This document shows positions 41,391 to 51,859 of a stretch of DNA of 64,000 bases, piece by piece. The translations under genes and the position numbers were made by a program. Within the stretch, counting starts at the first letter, position 1. Each line of letters starts with the position of its first letter. The stretch comes from Vanilla planifolia (taxonomy: Eukaryota > Streptophyta > Magnoliopsida > Asparagales > Orchidaceae), in assembly GCA_023846275.1 (NCBI GenBank), contig JAIUJO010000091.1, positions 630,001 to 694,000 on the forward strand, written 5' to 3'. Below the pieces are notes generated by a model. The model was given only the letters and a program-made list of their open reading frames with translations. It searched no databases and had not been told where the DNA came from.

Positions 41391-42110
41391 GGGTTTAGTT
41401 TTTATGACACTTCCATTTTGATCGAAGTATCCTTATTCCTTGTTAACCTTTCCAATGAAAAAGACACCTTTGATAACTCTAACTTTTTGTTTGTTTAGCA
41501 TTCATATCTATTAATGCTTCTATCTCCTTACTCTTCTTACCATGATAAGCTATCAAGCACTTAGCTCCACAATGTATTTAATTGGTCCAACCATTTAGAT
41601 TTGAAATGGACATACAACTCTTGAATTTAACTTCTACGAAGTTCATAGAGGAAACCATTCATACTTGATTCTGATCATCACAAATTCTCCTTGTAAGAAT
41701 TATTTAAGCTTGTGGTGTGCATTGGCCAATCTATTGTATTGCTCATTACTAAGATTTATTATTTCCTTAATATGCTAATGAACCTACCTTATATGCAAAC
41801 AGTTATGTTTGTTCTTGAATCGATAATAGGATTAGATTAAATAGGTTAAAAGGTTCATATTCATCATTGGATTAAAAGTGCCTCATTCATGTGGACAAAT
41901 TCATGGAACTATTATAAACTTTCTTGACTTGTGGCAAAAGATGATCGAAATTATTTACCAAACACCACATATGATTTCTTGGGCTATTATTTATTAACTC
42001 AATTTGATCAGAAGCTATGGGTGATATGAAAATAAGAATTTTAACCATATTTGCAAAAGATGCAAAATGGTTTTTTGAAAATACCAAGTGAAGCAAGCAT
42101 CCTTATCAGT
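41391..42110 (-). pseudogene. gypsy integrase C-terminal remnant
   Basis: On the - strand, the frame around 42010-41890 reads DQIELINNSPRNHMWCLV then LPQVKKVYNSSMNLST. This fits the integrase core after its second catalytic region ('QTEVVNR...LL' and 'LPQAEFAYNSS..NRST'). It continues at about 41755-41640 as HIKEIINLSNEQYNRLANAH, then GEFVMIRIKYEWFP with stops, matching the C-terminal DNA-binding module (helix, then 'GDLVMV.LRKERFP'). The zinc-binding HHCC domain and the first catalytic residues are missing. Integrase inserts element cDNA into the chromosome; this copy cannot. No chromodomain could be read below 41600. Confidence 0.8.
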
Positions 42111-43215
42111 GATTGTCATCTTGAGCAACTAAGTAAACATAGATCCTTTGTCAAGTATGGTGCGGAGGTTGGAGAAGAAATTCTTGGGTCATAGCTTCAT
42201 TGAATTTCATAAATTTTTTTCTTAGTTGTAAGGGTCCACTTAAAATTTCTCATCCTAAAATGACCAGTTATTAGGGTATTTATAATAATAAAACTATGAA
42301 TGAATTTCTAATGCAAGGTTGTTAGGACATGAAAACTCTTAATATTATTTATTTCCTAACATGTTTGTTAATCATTTATAGCCTTAAGTTTGTCATAGAA
42401 AGATGATCCATCAACTTTTAATGTTTGAAGCCCAAAATGTTAAGATGATGGGAAACAAATGTACATTTTTTATGTTTGGCAGGGGTTATCTCCTTAAGCA
42501 AGGAACAAATCTTTCTAAGGTGTTTTGATTTATGTTTAATGGCATAACTAAATTTCAAGATGTCATTGAAGTAAACCATCACAAACTTTCTTAATTAGGT
42601 TATCTGGGTCATTATTCTTATAAATGTGCTAGGTGTGTTCAATACGGTGATGTTAATGACTAATCACCTATATAATCTAACTCTTATTTTAAAATTCCTT
42701 TTTCACTCATCCCTTAACTGGATTCTATCTTGGTGCTTTCTATGTTTTAAATTTATTTTGGACAAGATAGTGGCTCCTTTTGTTCGATCCAAAAGTTCAT
42801 CCAGGCAACGGATAAGACACTATACTTCACACATTTTGCTAATTTTTTTATTCTTGAAACAAATTCTCCACGAAACATTCTTTTTCAGGGCTTGAGGTGT
42901 AAGAACGGTGCATGGATTATGAATTTCTCAAACAAATCCTTTTTCTAATTAGTGTTGCACTTATCAGGAGTTTTTGATGTTTAGAAGGATTCATCCATAA
43001 TGTGACAAATTTAGTAAACTAGTACATAGTATGAGGTCTACAGCATATTTGATATCATGAAGAGTTTGTAAAACGTCGGGTTCATTTGTAAAAATTTTAG
43101 AAATTCTAAAAAAAATGGATTCTACAATGAGAGGTATTCCTATATAAGGTACTTCTGTAGCATAAATGGAAGTTCTATCAATAAATTCTTTATCTAATTT
43201 ACCAAGGAACATAAA
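42111..43215 (-). pseudogene. gypsy reverse transcriptase remnant with RNase H trace
   Basis: The - strand frame 43212-42991 contains DVLQTLHDIKYAVDLILCT then LLNLSHYG, fitting the conserved run-in to the gypsy reverse transcriptase. Near 42820-42725 it reads LDELLDRTKGATILSKINL, the first catalytic block, with the expected catalytic Asp replaced by Asn. Near 42655-42640 NTPSTFIRIM fits the 'NAPSTFMR' block. At 42590-42551 VMVYFNDILKF is the Y-F-D-D box with one Asp changed to Asn. After LNILGF (about 42440) a trace of the connection (FHVLTTLH) leads into a truncated RNase H. Stops and active-site losses show it is dead. Confidence 0.85.
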
Positions 43216-43254
43216 TAGGATTTTTGTATTTAGGCTGTTGGGTAGTATTTTATA

Positions 43255-43370
43255 AGTCAGACCTGGTCTTTAGGTGTTAATTTGTGCATGTTAAATTTTT
43301 AGAGATGATGTGTAAATGTGTAGATGTTGGTTTTGCTATCAATAATGGCATCATGGTCATGTAAACAGGT
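43255..43370 (-). pseudogene. gypsy post-protease segment
   Basis: On the - strand, 43365-43263 reads HDHDAIIDSKTNIYTFTHH and, after a stop, KFNMHKLTPKDQV. It fits the segment between the protease and reverse transcriptase of plant gypsy elements ('W..D..V.HDG..N.YSF...KK..L.PL'). The protease active site itself (D-S/T-G) was not found upstream. Its position between gag and reverse transcriptase supports the call. Confidence 0.6.
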
Positions 43371-44240
43371 CATAATAAGACGATACTTCATATTAAAAAA
43401 AGAAAAGCATCACATAAGATATATTAAAAATTATTGGAAAAATTTATCTAGTATAATTCATTTTTTCTTGGCACAAATGCATATTTTGTTAATAAAAAAA
43501 TAGTGGATGAGTTTAGGTGATGAATGATCCAAAGTGTGAGGTATGCTATACCATTTGTAGAAATGGCATTGATGCTATTGCCACTTTCTATGATACATTT
43601 ATAAACCTTTTCTTTATGCTTGACAAAGATTTAAAAAATGGTGGTATGTCTTCAGACTTTCCTTCTCTATGGTTAGATGAAGGTGCTTCTAATGACTATA
43701 ATGGTCTTGTTTTGTCAATGCTATTTTCTCAATCCTCAATGGAGCATTCATTGGCTAATTAGGATTAGGAAGCATATTCATTGACCTCTTATTTTTTTCA
43801 TTGTTTTCAATTCCCCATAATTGTCTTCCTCGATATACCACACTTGTCATTTTTGGTATTGGGCCTCTGTATGACTTCACTTGTAAATTTGAGAACAAGT
43901 TCCTAGGGTGATTAGTTAATAAGTTTGTTGTGTTTCACTATAAGTTTAATGATAGGGAGGGTTTGGGGTGGTATGTTTTGGTACAATACTTGTGGAGCGT
44001 CTGGTGTTGCTCGGCTTGAAGTTTATCGTGGTTGATGCTTCAACACTTTTGACTTGATAAGTTTTTCTAGGTTTCATAGTTAGTGGAATTCCTATAAGCC
44101 TCTTCTAAGGTCTTGCATGAAAAGCTCTCTCTAATATATCTTTAAGCCCAACTAAGAATCTGGAAGGGGGGACCAAAGGGTCTACATTGATAGCGCAATG
44201 GAAATGCACTAAAAAAATGAGTGATGCACACATTAACATA
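43371..44240 (-). pseudogene. Probable gypsy gag remnant
   Basis: On the - strand near 44170-44125 the frame reads RFLVGLKDILERAFHARP, like the gypsy gag stretch 'RF..GL...I...L....P'. Downstream, down to 43500, only scattered similarity remains and no CCHC knuckle could be read. The 81-residue + frame at 43517-43762 lies antisense to this and has no recognisable family. Gag would form the particle shell in a live element. The assignment rests on one motif and on position. Confidence 0.5.
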
Positions 44241-44924
44241 GTTTCCTCCATTTGTTAGGCATGTCATTGGTCACGTAAGTGATTCTTTTAATAGAGGAAT
44301 ATATATTTTGATGAGTGGGGACACCATTTGCTAACAATTTTTGTGATTTTTATAGATAATTGGGTTTGTTTTTCGAATTTCATTTGTGCAAACAAGACCT
44401 TTGTTTTCATTAAGTTTAAACCATTAAAAGAAGTGGTCCAAAAAAGCTTTCAACTCTATGTATTTTTTAAGGTTTGTGATACCTTCAAAGATGGGAATGT
44501 CATATTTTATAGACGTCACGTGTTTGTTACCGTCATTATCATAGTATTAACCTAAGTTGATTATAAGAGGTATTTGATTAGAGTGGATGAAGATATTAAA
44601 TTTGAAAAGGTGAGCTTATTTTGAGCTTGTTCTAGTTCAATTATTCAAAAACCATATTTCTCTTGCTTGTCTTCCAAAGTTTGTAGTCCAGTTAATCAAT
44701 CATAGAGGGTCACTTGTGCTTAGTTGATGTGTGGGAGTTCTATATGACAAGTTCTACATGATATCATGTGTATAAGTTGAGCCCTTTAGGAAAAAGAAAA
44801 GAAATCTCCATTGTTTGAGCTTTATCACCCTTTTTAAGGATTAGGTGCTAATAAAGGAAAATTAAAAAGAATGTTTACTTTAGCATTGCTTTGCTATTGA
44901 CATTGTAAACACTAATTTAACCAA
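44241..44924. other. Leader region between the gypsy 5' LTR and gag
   Basis: This is where the untranslated leader and start of gag belong on the - strand. No motif is readable. The + frame at 44328-44555 (75 residues) lies antisense and is not recognised. Confidence 0.4.
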
Positions 44925-44940
44925 GCTCTAGAGCAATATT
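44925..44940 (-). promoter_or_regulatory. Degenerate gypsy primer-binding site
   Basis: The + strand reads GCTCTAGAGCAATATT immediately before the LTR edge TGATGC. It sits where GCTCTGATACCA (complement of the initiator tRNA-Met primer-binding site) is expected and shares its first five bases and an ATA core. Its position directly against the LTR edge is the main support. Confidence 0.45.
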
Positions 44941-46690
44941 TGATGCTTAAATACTAGTACAAACTATAATAAGCATTTGAAGATTAGCCAACATAGATTA
45001 AGAAAAAAGAAAATGAGATAATGAGCATGAGAAATCTAAAAAGGCAACAAACATGAGAAAGCTATCCAGGGAAACTTTAGTCAAGAAGGAACCAAGAACA
45101 ACGAAGGGTGCATTTCTTATGCTAATCCTATTGCCAATTGAATGGCACAAAGAAAGGGTATTTGGAATGTAGTTTGACAAAACCTATTTGGCTATATGGA
45201 AAGAACAATATAAATATCACATGTGTGTAGATTGAAAGCCTTGGGAAAAAAAATAAGTAATAGAGAAAAGATGGAGTAATAATGTAACTTGAACATAAAG
45301 CAGATTCATACAAAACAAAAAGTTGAATTGAGAATAGAAAAAAAATGTGGCAATAAGTAGAAGTAGAAATATAAGAAAACATTAAGTATCAAAGTGAAAA
45401 GGAACATTGAAGTGCATGGAAATGACATAATAAAAGTGAATCAATGATGTAAACGAAACATCAAAGTGAAAGGAATAATTTTGCAACATCCACAAGAAGG
45501 GAAAGCAAAAGTGTTATAGGTAAACTTGTGCACTGTCCCATCATTTAAGCTTTGCATGCCTCCAACTAATATTGAAGCCTAGATGATTTAGCACGTTAGA
45601 GTTCTCATTGTAATTAATTCTAGACCTCAACTAGACATAATTCAAAAGTGGAATTTTACACATGTAAGGATCATCTCTTCTAAAGGGTATGCCTCCAATT
45701 TTATAAAGAGTCTATGGACAAAATAAAAAGAAATTAAAGTTGTAAAATTGATGTAATTAACACTTACCAAAGATGAATTTGAAAATTTACCTTTTTAGTT
45801 TCAAAAAAATCTTTTTTTTAAAGGGTATTTTTCAAAGTTTGGCCAAAGTTATTGGAAAATATCTTTCTAAAAAGTTATTGTTTTGGTGCAAAGATTCTAA
45901 GGTCTAAATAGGTTTGAAATTAACTTCATAAAAATTTGCACATTCAATTTTTTATAGCTCAAGTTCACATGGATCATTGAAATCAATGTGTTGTAGTTTT
46001 GTGGATTAAATCAATGAATTGGCACACATTGAAATGTGTTGCAGGTAAAATTCAAGTACATTTATTTTCTTTTTAGCCATTGGATCATTTTAATGTCGAT
46101 GATGACTTCGTCAAATTTGAGTTGATGTGTCATGGATGAAATTAGTGGCGAATGTGACATTGATGTTGTCATGGATCAAATCTAGTTTGGTGTAAAACAA
46201 ATTGTGATGGTAAGTAAGCATAACATTAGTAGATCTAGTTTCGTTTGGGGAACTTAGAAATTTTGCTACTTTTAAGTTGGTCCTCATGTTTAAGCACAAA
46301 GTTGCAGATCTTTGTGTGTTTATAGGTCAAATGAGCTCATGATCTAGATTAGACTTGAAAGACCTGTTCATTGGTCTATTCCAAAAAACATGATCCATGT
46401 TTGCTATTAACTCTAGTATGGTTTGTGGTTCGTAATAAAAAAAGCTTCTATGAAAATGGGCCATTTTTGGATCCTTTTCACTTTCTTCACTAGTTGGATC
46501 AGTTTATAACATAGAATATCTTAACTCTACATATAAAGAACATATAATGGATTCCCCAAAAGTGTCAATAGATGTTTGATTGGCTTATGGGCATAAAAAA
46601 TGTTAACTGATGACCATACTAAGAAACTCAACAAGACTGTTTGCTTTGATTGTCCCTCACATTCTATTGCACTTAAGAGAAATGTGTGTT
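44941..46690 (-). repeat. 5' LTR of the gypsy element
   Basis: Partner of 39614-41390. The collinear match runs from TTGATGCTTAAATACTAG, at the edge next to the primer-binding site, to about GAAATGTGTG near 46690. Identity is roughly two thirds by eye with small indels. The edges follow the TG...CA rule on the internal side; the outer edge is uncertain by tens of bases, so no target-site duplication could be tested. Confidence 0.62.
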
Positions 46691-49600
46691 CTATGCTCTG
46701 AAGATCTTACTTTACATGTTTTAAAAGTTAGTTGATTCTTTATGATAATGTCTATTGGTCCCAAACATTCAACTTGTAGTAGTAACACTAATCAAATTCT
46801 TGGTAAGTGAAAACAAGAAAAGAAAATTGGTTGTAATGAAAAATTGCTAAGAGTATTTTAGTTGGTTTTGTTTCTATCCAAGTGAACCATTGCATAACAA
46901 GTTGAGAAGGCAACACATGTTATTTTCAAAAGGCAAATACTCAACCTCACCTTGAGCGCTTTTCTCCTTGTGCTATTACATAACCCCTTGTATATTTTGC
47001 AAGTTGGAACATAATATAACTGGATCTCTTATAATATTAAAGTCGAACGTTCTTGAAACTTTTTGGGTTAGACTCAACCTTCACAAAAATGGCTACTTTT
47101 ATAACTAAAACCCAATCAAGTTATAATTCTAACAGACAAATTCCATTGCTTAAAGCATAATACATAGGATTCTATAAAATGTTGCTCATGTGTAGAACAT
47201 ATGAAAAATAAAAAAAATATTCCCACAAACTTTGTTGATGCATGAGGTTGATGAGGAAATTTTGTACAACAATGTGCTTTACTTCTTCAACAACAGTTCT
47301 AGTAAGTACTTGTAAGCTTTTGATCTAGCAAGGGTTTTTAAATAGTTAAATGTCATAAAATTTATTTAATGAAGGAATAGTAGTATTTGATTGTATTAAG
47401 AAATGTTATGTAGCATGAATTCCAAAAGTTTTACTCAACTCTACCTATAAAAATTTTAGAATAATTTTTCTTTCTTAAAACTAATTTAATCCCTTCCAAT
47501 TGTGAATTAACTTTAAACTTTTATAGATAGGCTGAGGAGAAACTTAAGAACGACTACTAGCTATTCAAATTTATTGTTTGCATAAACGGTCATATTTACT
47601 AGTGATTAATAATTCCTAGTGAGATAGATGTACTTAATGTTAGGAATAGTGTCTATATGCATTGTGTTGTTTATGTATATTTATCTTGACTTTCCAAACA
47701 TATATAACAATGTCTAATCAATTGTTTTGTCATGTAGTTTTGTAGAATTATGTGAAGAAATGTTTCTTTGTTCTACACAAAGTTCATAGACATATGTTGG
47801 ATGCACTTTGGATTTATGTTTGCTTAACAAATATTGGAAATACCTTAGATCTTTTTTGTGTGTAATAAATATTTTGCAATACATGCTTGTTGTCATTGCA
47901 CTAGTTGGATTTTTAAAACATTTTAAAACCATTTTAAGGGTGAAGTGTGAAAATATTCAAATGATTTCTTTTGACATTTTTTTAAAAACATGCTGCATGC
48001 AAATTGAATCATATATGATAAAGTTTGGAAAATATCCACAAAAAGTTTTCCCGAAATTGTTTTGATTTTTTGACATTGCGAAGGATATTTCTTTCTTTCA
48101 AGCCTCCACAGTTCTTTCTAAGTTCAATTTGGATTTCTTTTTCAAATTGAAAGTTTGTCTTAGCATATGAATGATCATTATCTATTATTGATTAGTTGCT
48201 TTGAGCACACTTATTACTTCAATTATGATTTTGAATTATCCTAATTTGAGGTTCATTTGGAATTCATTTTAAGCTTATTGAATTAATCTGTAATTCACTA
48301 AACTGTTGTCTATAGGTCACATTGCTTTAGTGTAACATAATCGACTTGACAAACTTGCTAGTGGCTTACTTTATTAATATTGCTACACTAAATTTAAACT
48401 TTAGTCATGAGGCTTAGGAGTCCATTAACATAGATATTATGTGATCCAAAAGAAAAATAACTAAATATTAGAAGAATAAAACAATTGTTATCAAATAATT
48501 CCAAATTTTCATAAATAAGTAAAAAAGTTTTTGTGCAAATAAAAAGAATAAGAAAAGCAATCATACATAATGTTATGTAGATAATGAAAAATCTAAGGCC
48601 CTCAGATTTTTTTCAATATAGGCTTATAACATATATAAATTTTCTTTTTGTTAAAGAGTTGTCTAGTAATTAAAAGTATCATATATATGTTATTATAAGA
48701 AAAGAAATATGTGTGGTAAGCATAAAAAATTTTAAAATCATAAGAAAAGAGCTGTCATTAATATAAAATAATATATACAATAAATACTTGGAAAAAGTTT
48801 CTTGATATTACATGCTAAACCAAAATTATCATTGTAAAAAAAATTAAACATTTCATAACATAGAAAAAATCATCAAGAAAATGGTATGCTTAAAACTATA
48901 AAAACCATGTGCTAAATTTATTTAAAAAAATATTCTGAATATGAAAGTGAAGATTAATTTCGTAACATAAAAAGCTAATTCTATTTAAACATTTGGAATT
49001 TTTAAAAGTAAGTCTACAAAAATTTGATAAACAATGTCAACATGTAATATTGGTTAGCACCACAAAATCATCTTCATAAGGCTCATGGTTGAGATGTAAG
49101 AGGCCTTTTAACTTTGTTGGCTAGGTTTTTCTTTTCTCCATGAAATGTCACTTTTTTTAATTGAGGTGGTGTGACTAGTTTGAAGCTGTGTATTTGTGTT
49201 GCTACAAAGCTTCATTGTTATTTATGTGAATTAGAGAAATTAAACTATTGGTTTATTCAATGAATTCGTATTATTAGCTAAAAAATGCATTTTATGTAAT
49301 TAGAATATGGATATTAATTGTTGGATGTGTGATTTATCAGTCATGAAGGTAATTTTGTGCATGCTCACAGCCATGAAGAAGGTAGCAGGATTGTCTTCTA
49401 TTATATTCCCTCTTATTCAAACTTTGTTTTTTTGTACTATATACTTTGGTATAAGGGTTCTCTTTGATCATACACAATAAGTAAAGAAGCTCCATTTCTT
49501 TATACACCATTATATGTGTATTGATGTTAAACTAGGTTATCTTTTATTATATCTTTTCTTCTTTAGCTAAAACATTTTCGATGGAATATAAGATGCACTA

Positions 49601-51859
49601 AAATTTCAGCTTAGGCACACATAATAACTTTTGTTAGTTATTTAAAAATTGAAGTTTATATTATATTATAACAAGACATGTATAAGGCTAAAATATTTAC
49701 AAATATTTCCATGTTCGCATCAATTATTTTTGTTATAGCATATTCGTCATTTTACTTTTAGTATTAAGGTTGTTTCTCAAAGAAATTTAGTAGAATTTTT
49801 GTAGTGAAAATAATTGGAATTTAATATCGTCATTGTCATTGTGGAGCTCTAGTTTGCATATAGACTGAAATAGTGGGGTGCATATTATACACATCTTTTC
49901 CTTACCTTTACTCTTCTTCATTGTTCTTCTTATTTATGGAATTAGAGCCATAAAAGATTCCAACTATAAGATTCTTATCATAGGTAGGTTCACTATCAAT
50001 TTTTTTTTATCAAAGCATAGTTTATGTTAGTCAAATGAGCAAGATGATCGTTAACCATTACTTGTTGCATTGTCAGACTTTGTTATACTTTCCTCTTTTT
50101 TACCAATTTTTTCTAACCCTCATTATGGCTCTCAATCATTGCATTTTTATTACAGACATGATGTCAACACATTCCTATAAGCTTTCTTCAAATAATTCTT
50201 GAATAGTAGTACTTCTACAATGACACCCATGACCTCATTATCTTGTTTGTGTTGCACAACCTTATTATGCATCATATAGACCAAGTAGCTCACAAGAGAG
50301 TAATAGTCACAAGTGACTTGTCTCTTTTACCCCCAAGCTAATTACAAACTTAGTTAAGTAATTACATCTAACCACAACATAAATTGAAATTAATCATGGC
50401 TTGACAACAATCAAATCCTTTTTTTAAATTATTTCTAGCTTAGTTTCAAAGCAAATTTCCAAACAATTTATTAATGAAATTTTTCCATATTTTGATGTAA
50501 TTCTTATGCCACTAATGGCTTACTTTTCTTACATTAGGTACATTTTGCAAAGATTTGATTTATATTCATGTTTGTCAAATTAGATTACAAAATTCCTATC
50601 CATTTTAATATTGTCTTATCAAAACTTGTCACTCTTGAAAGACACAATCCCTTCCATTCAATCTACTAAAAATTAGCATCTATAATTATGTCTTAATTAC
50701 ATGGTTTTCTATTATACTCGAACCATAAAATGATTCACGTTACACATTTATTGTATTGTGCTACTTAATCCACTATGAGAATCCATCTGACTATTATGTG
50801 CAATCTCTTACTTTGTTTAACATTAAAAGTTTTTGGGAAGCTACAACTTTTATTAATGAGAATATTATTGCTAAATAGGAATTAAATTGGTTAGTTATAT
50901 CTACAAATGTTAACCTATTGCACTTCTTATAATCATTTCAATGAACTTTGATAAATTTATTAAAGTTTAAGACACTGAAACATACTGTATTACTGTCAAC
51001 TTTAAAAAGTTCTTATATAATATTTGGTGTGATGCATTTATATGGATACATTTATATTATACTTGGAAGAACATAGTTTGGTTAAATAGGATTTTTGCAT
51101 TTTGACAAAGTAATTTCTATGACATAAAGTATCAATCTTTTTATTCAAAATGTCATGAATAAATTTCATCAAAGATAACCACAAAAGTGAAGTTTTGACT
51201 TTCTTTAACACAATTACAAATTTGAAGAACTTTCAAAAATTTATGCACTTATGCTAGATCTAAATAAAACTTATTAATATCTCAATAATGTCTTCCTAAT
51301 ATTACTCATCATTATAGTAATTAATCATTTAAAGCATTGCCTTCTCGAAACATTTTTACCTATGTTTACTTATCTTGGCCTTATTCTAAATAAGTCATCG
51401 AAGGAAAAAGAAAGTTGAATTCTGTTACTTCCAAAAAGTTTTTTGTCCTTAATTTAAAATATCAATCTAAGCATAAAAGTTTGTTTTCTTTTGCATATGA
51501 AGTTTTTTGGATAACATTATTAGTCAAAGCTTTAAAGAAAATATTGAACTCAATGAATACATTAACAGTACAATTATATAAAGAATGTGAACTCTTAGAT
51601 TGTTTAATTGATATAAGACAAGTTATATTATGAGGTTTAATAATGACTGTATAGAGATGTTTCTTAATTGATTGCAATTCTAAAATTATTTTTTTTACGA
51701 TGATTTATGTACAAAGAAAGTTTTGAAACATGAAGGTTAACTTTTTCATACATACATTGGCCTTGCTTCATTTTCTTTTACTCTTTGTCAACTTTTCGTT
51801 ATCGTTGTGGCATAAAGACAAGATCTAAATCAAGTTGATGGATTCTCATCCTATCTTTT
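46691..51859. other. AT-rich intergenic DNA, no supported gene
   Basis: No intact family was recognised. Open stretches such as + 47808-48065 (85 residues) and - 47714-47932 overlap each other on opposite strands and have no named domain. One weak copia RNase H candidate at 51415-51633 is listed separately. The stretch 48440-49040 is particularly A-rich. Confidence 0.4.
51415..51633 (+). pseudogene. Possible copia RNase H fragment
   Basis: The 72-residue + frame contains TSKKFFVLNLKYQ near its start, then FAYEVFWITLLVKALKK, ending ELLDCLIDIRQVIL. The spacing SKK - E..W..LL..L - D....R resembles the C-terminal copia RNase H ('SKKQ...', 'E..WL..LL.EL', 'HID...H..R'), with about 16 residues missing before the last block. 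The catalytic acidic residues are not readable and no reverse transcriptase lies upstream, so this is a weak call that could be coincidence. Confidence 0.25.

Larger units (their letters stand above)
39614..46690 (-). mobile_element. Ancient Ty3/gypsy (chromovirus-like) LTR retrotransposon with both LTRs
   Basis: Between two direct repeats of about 1.75 kb (39614-41390 and 44941-46690) lies a 3.55-kb - strand interior. It has, in order, gag, a post-protease segment, reverse transcriptase, an RNase H trace and the integrase C-terminal half, which is the gypsy order. The LTR-internal edge at 44941 has a degenerate primer-binding site. The interior is shorter than in complete plant chromoviruses, mainly because most of RNase H and the integrase N-terminus are missing. 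Everything is full of stops. The strong divergence between the LTRs indicates a very old insertion. No chromodomain was read, so the chromovirus label rests on reverse transcriptase and integrase resemblance. Confidence 0.75.

Noticed and set aside
42626..42895. 89-residue + strand frame
   Set aside because: It is antisense to the gypsy reverse transcriptase remnant, whose protein similarity on the - strand is convincing.
46111..46299. 62-residue - strand frame
   Set aside because: It lies inside the 5' LTR of the gypsy element and has no recognised domain.
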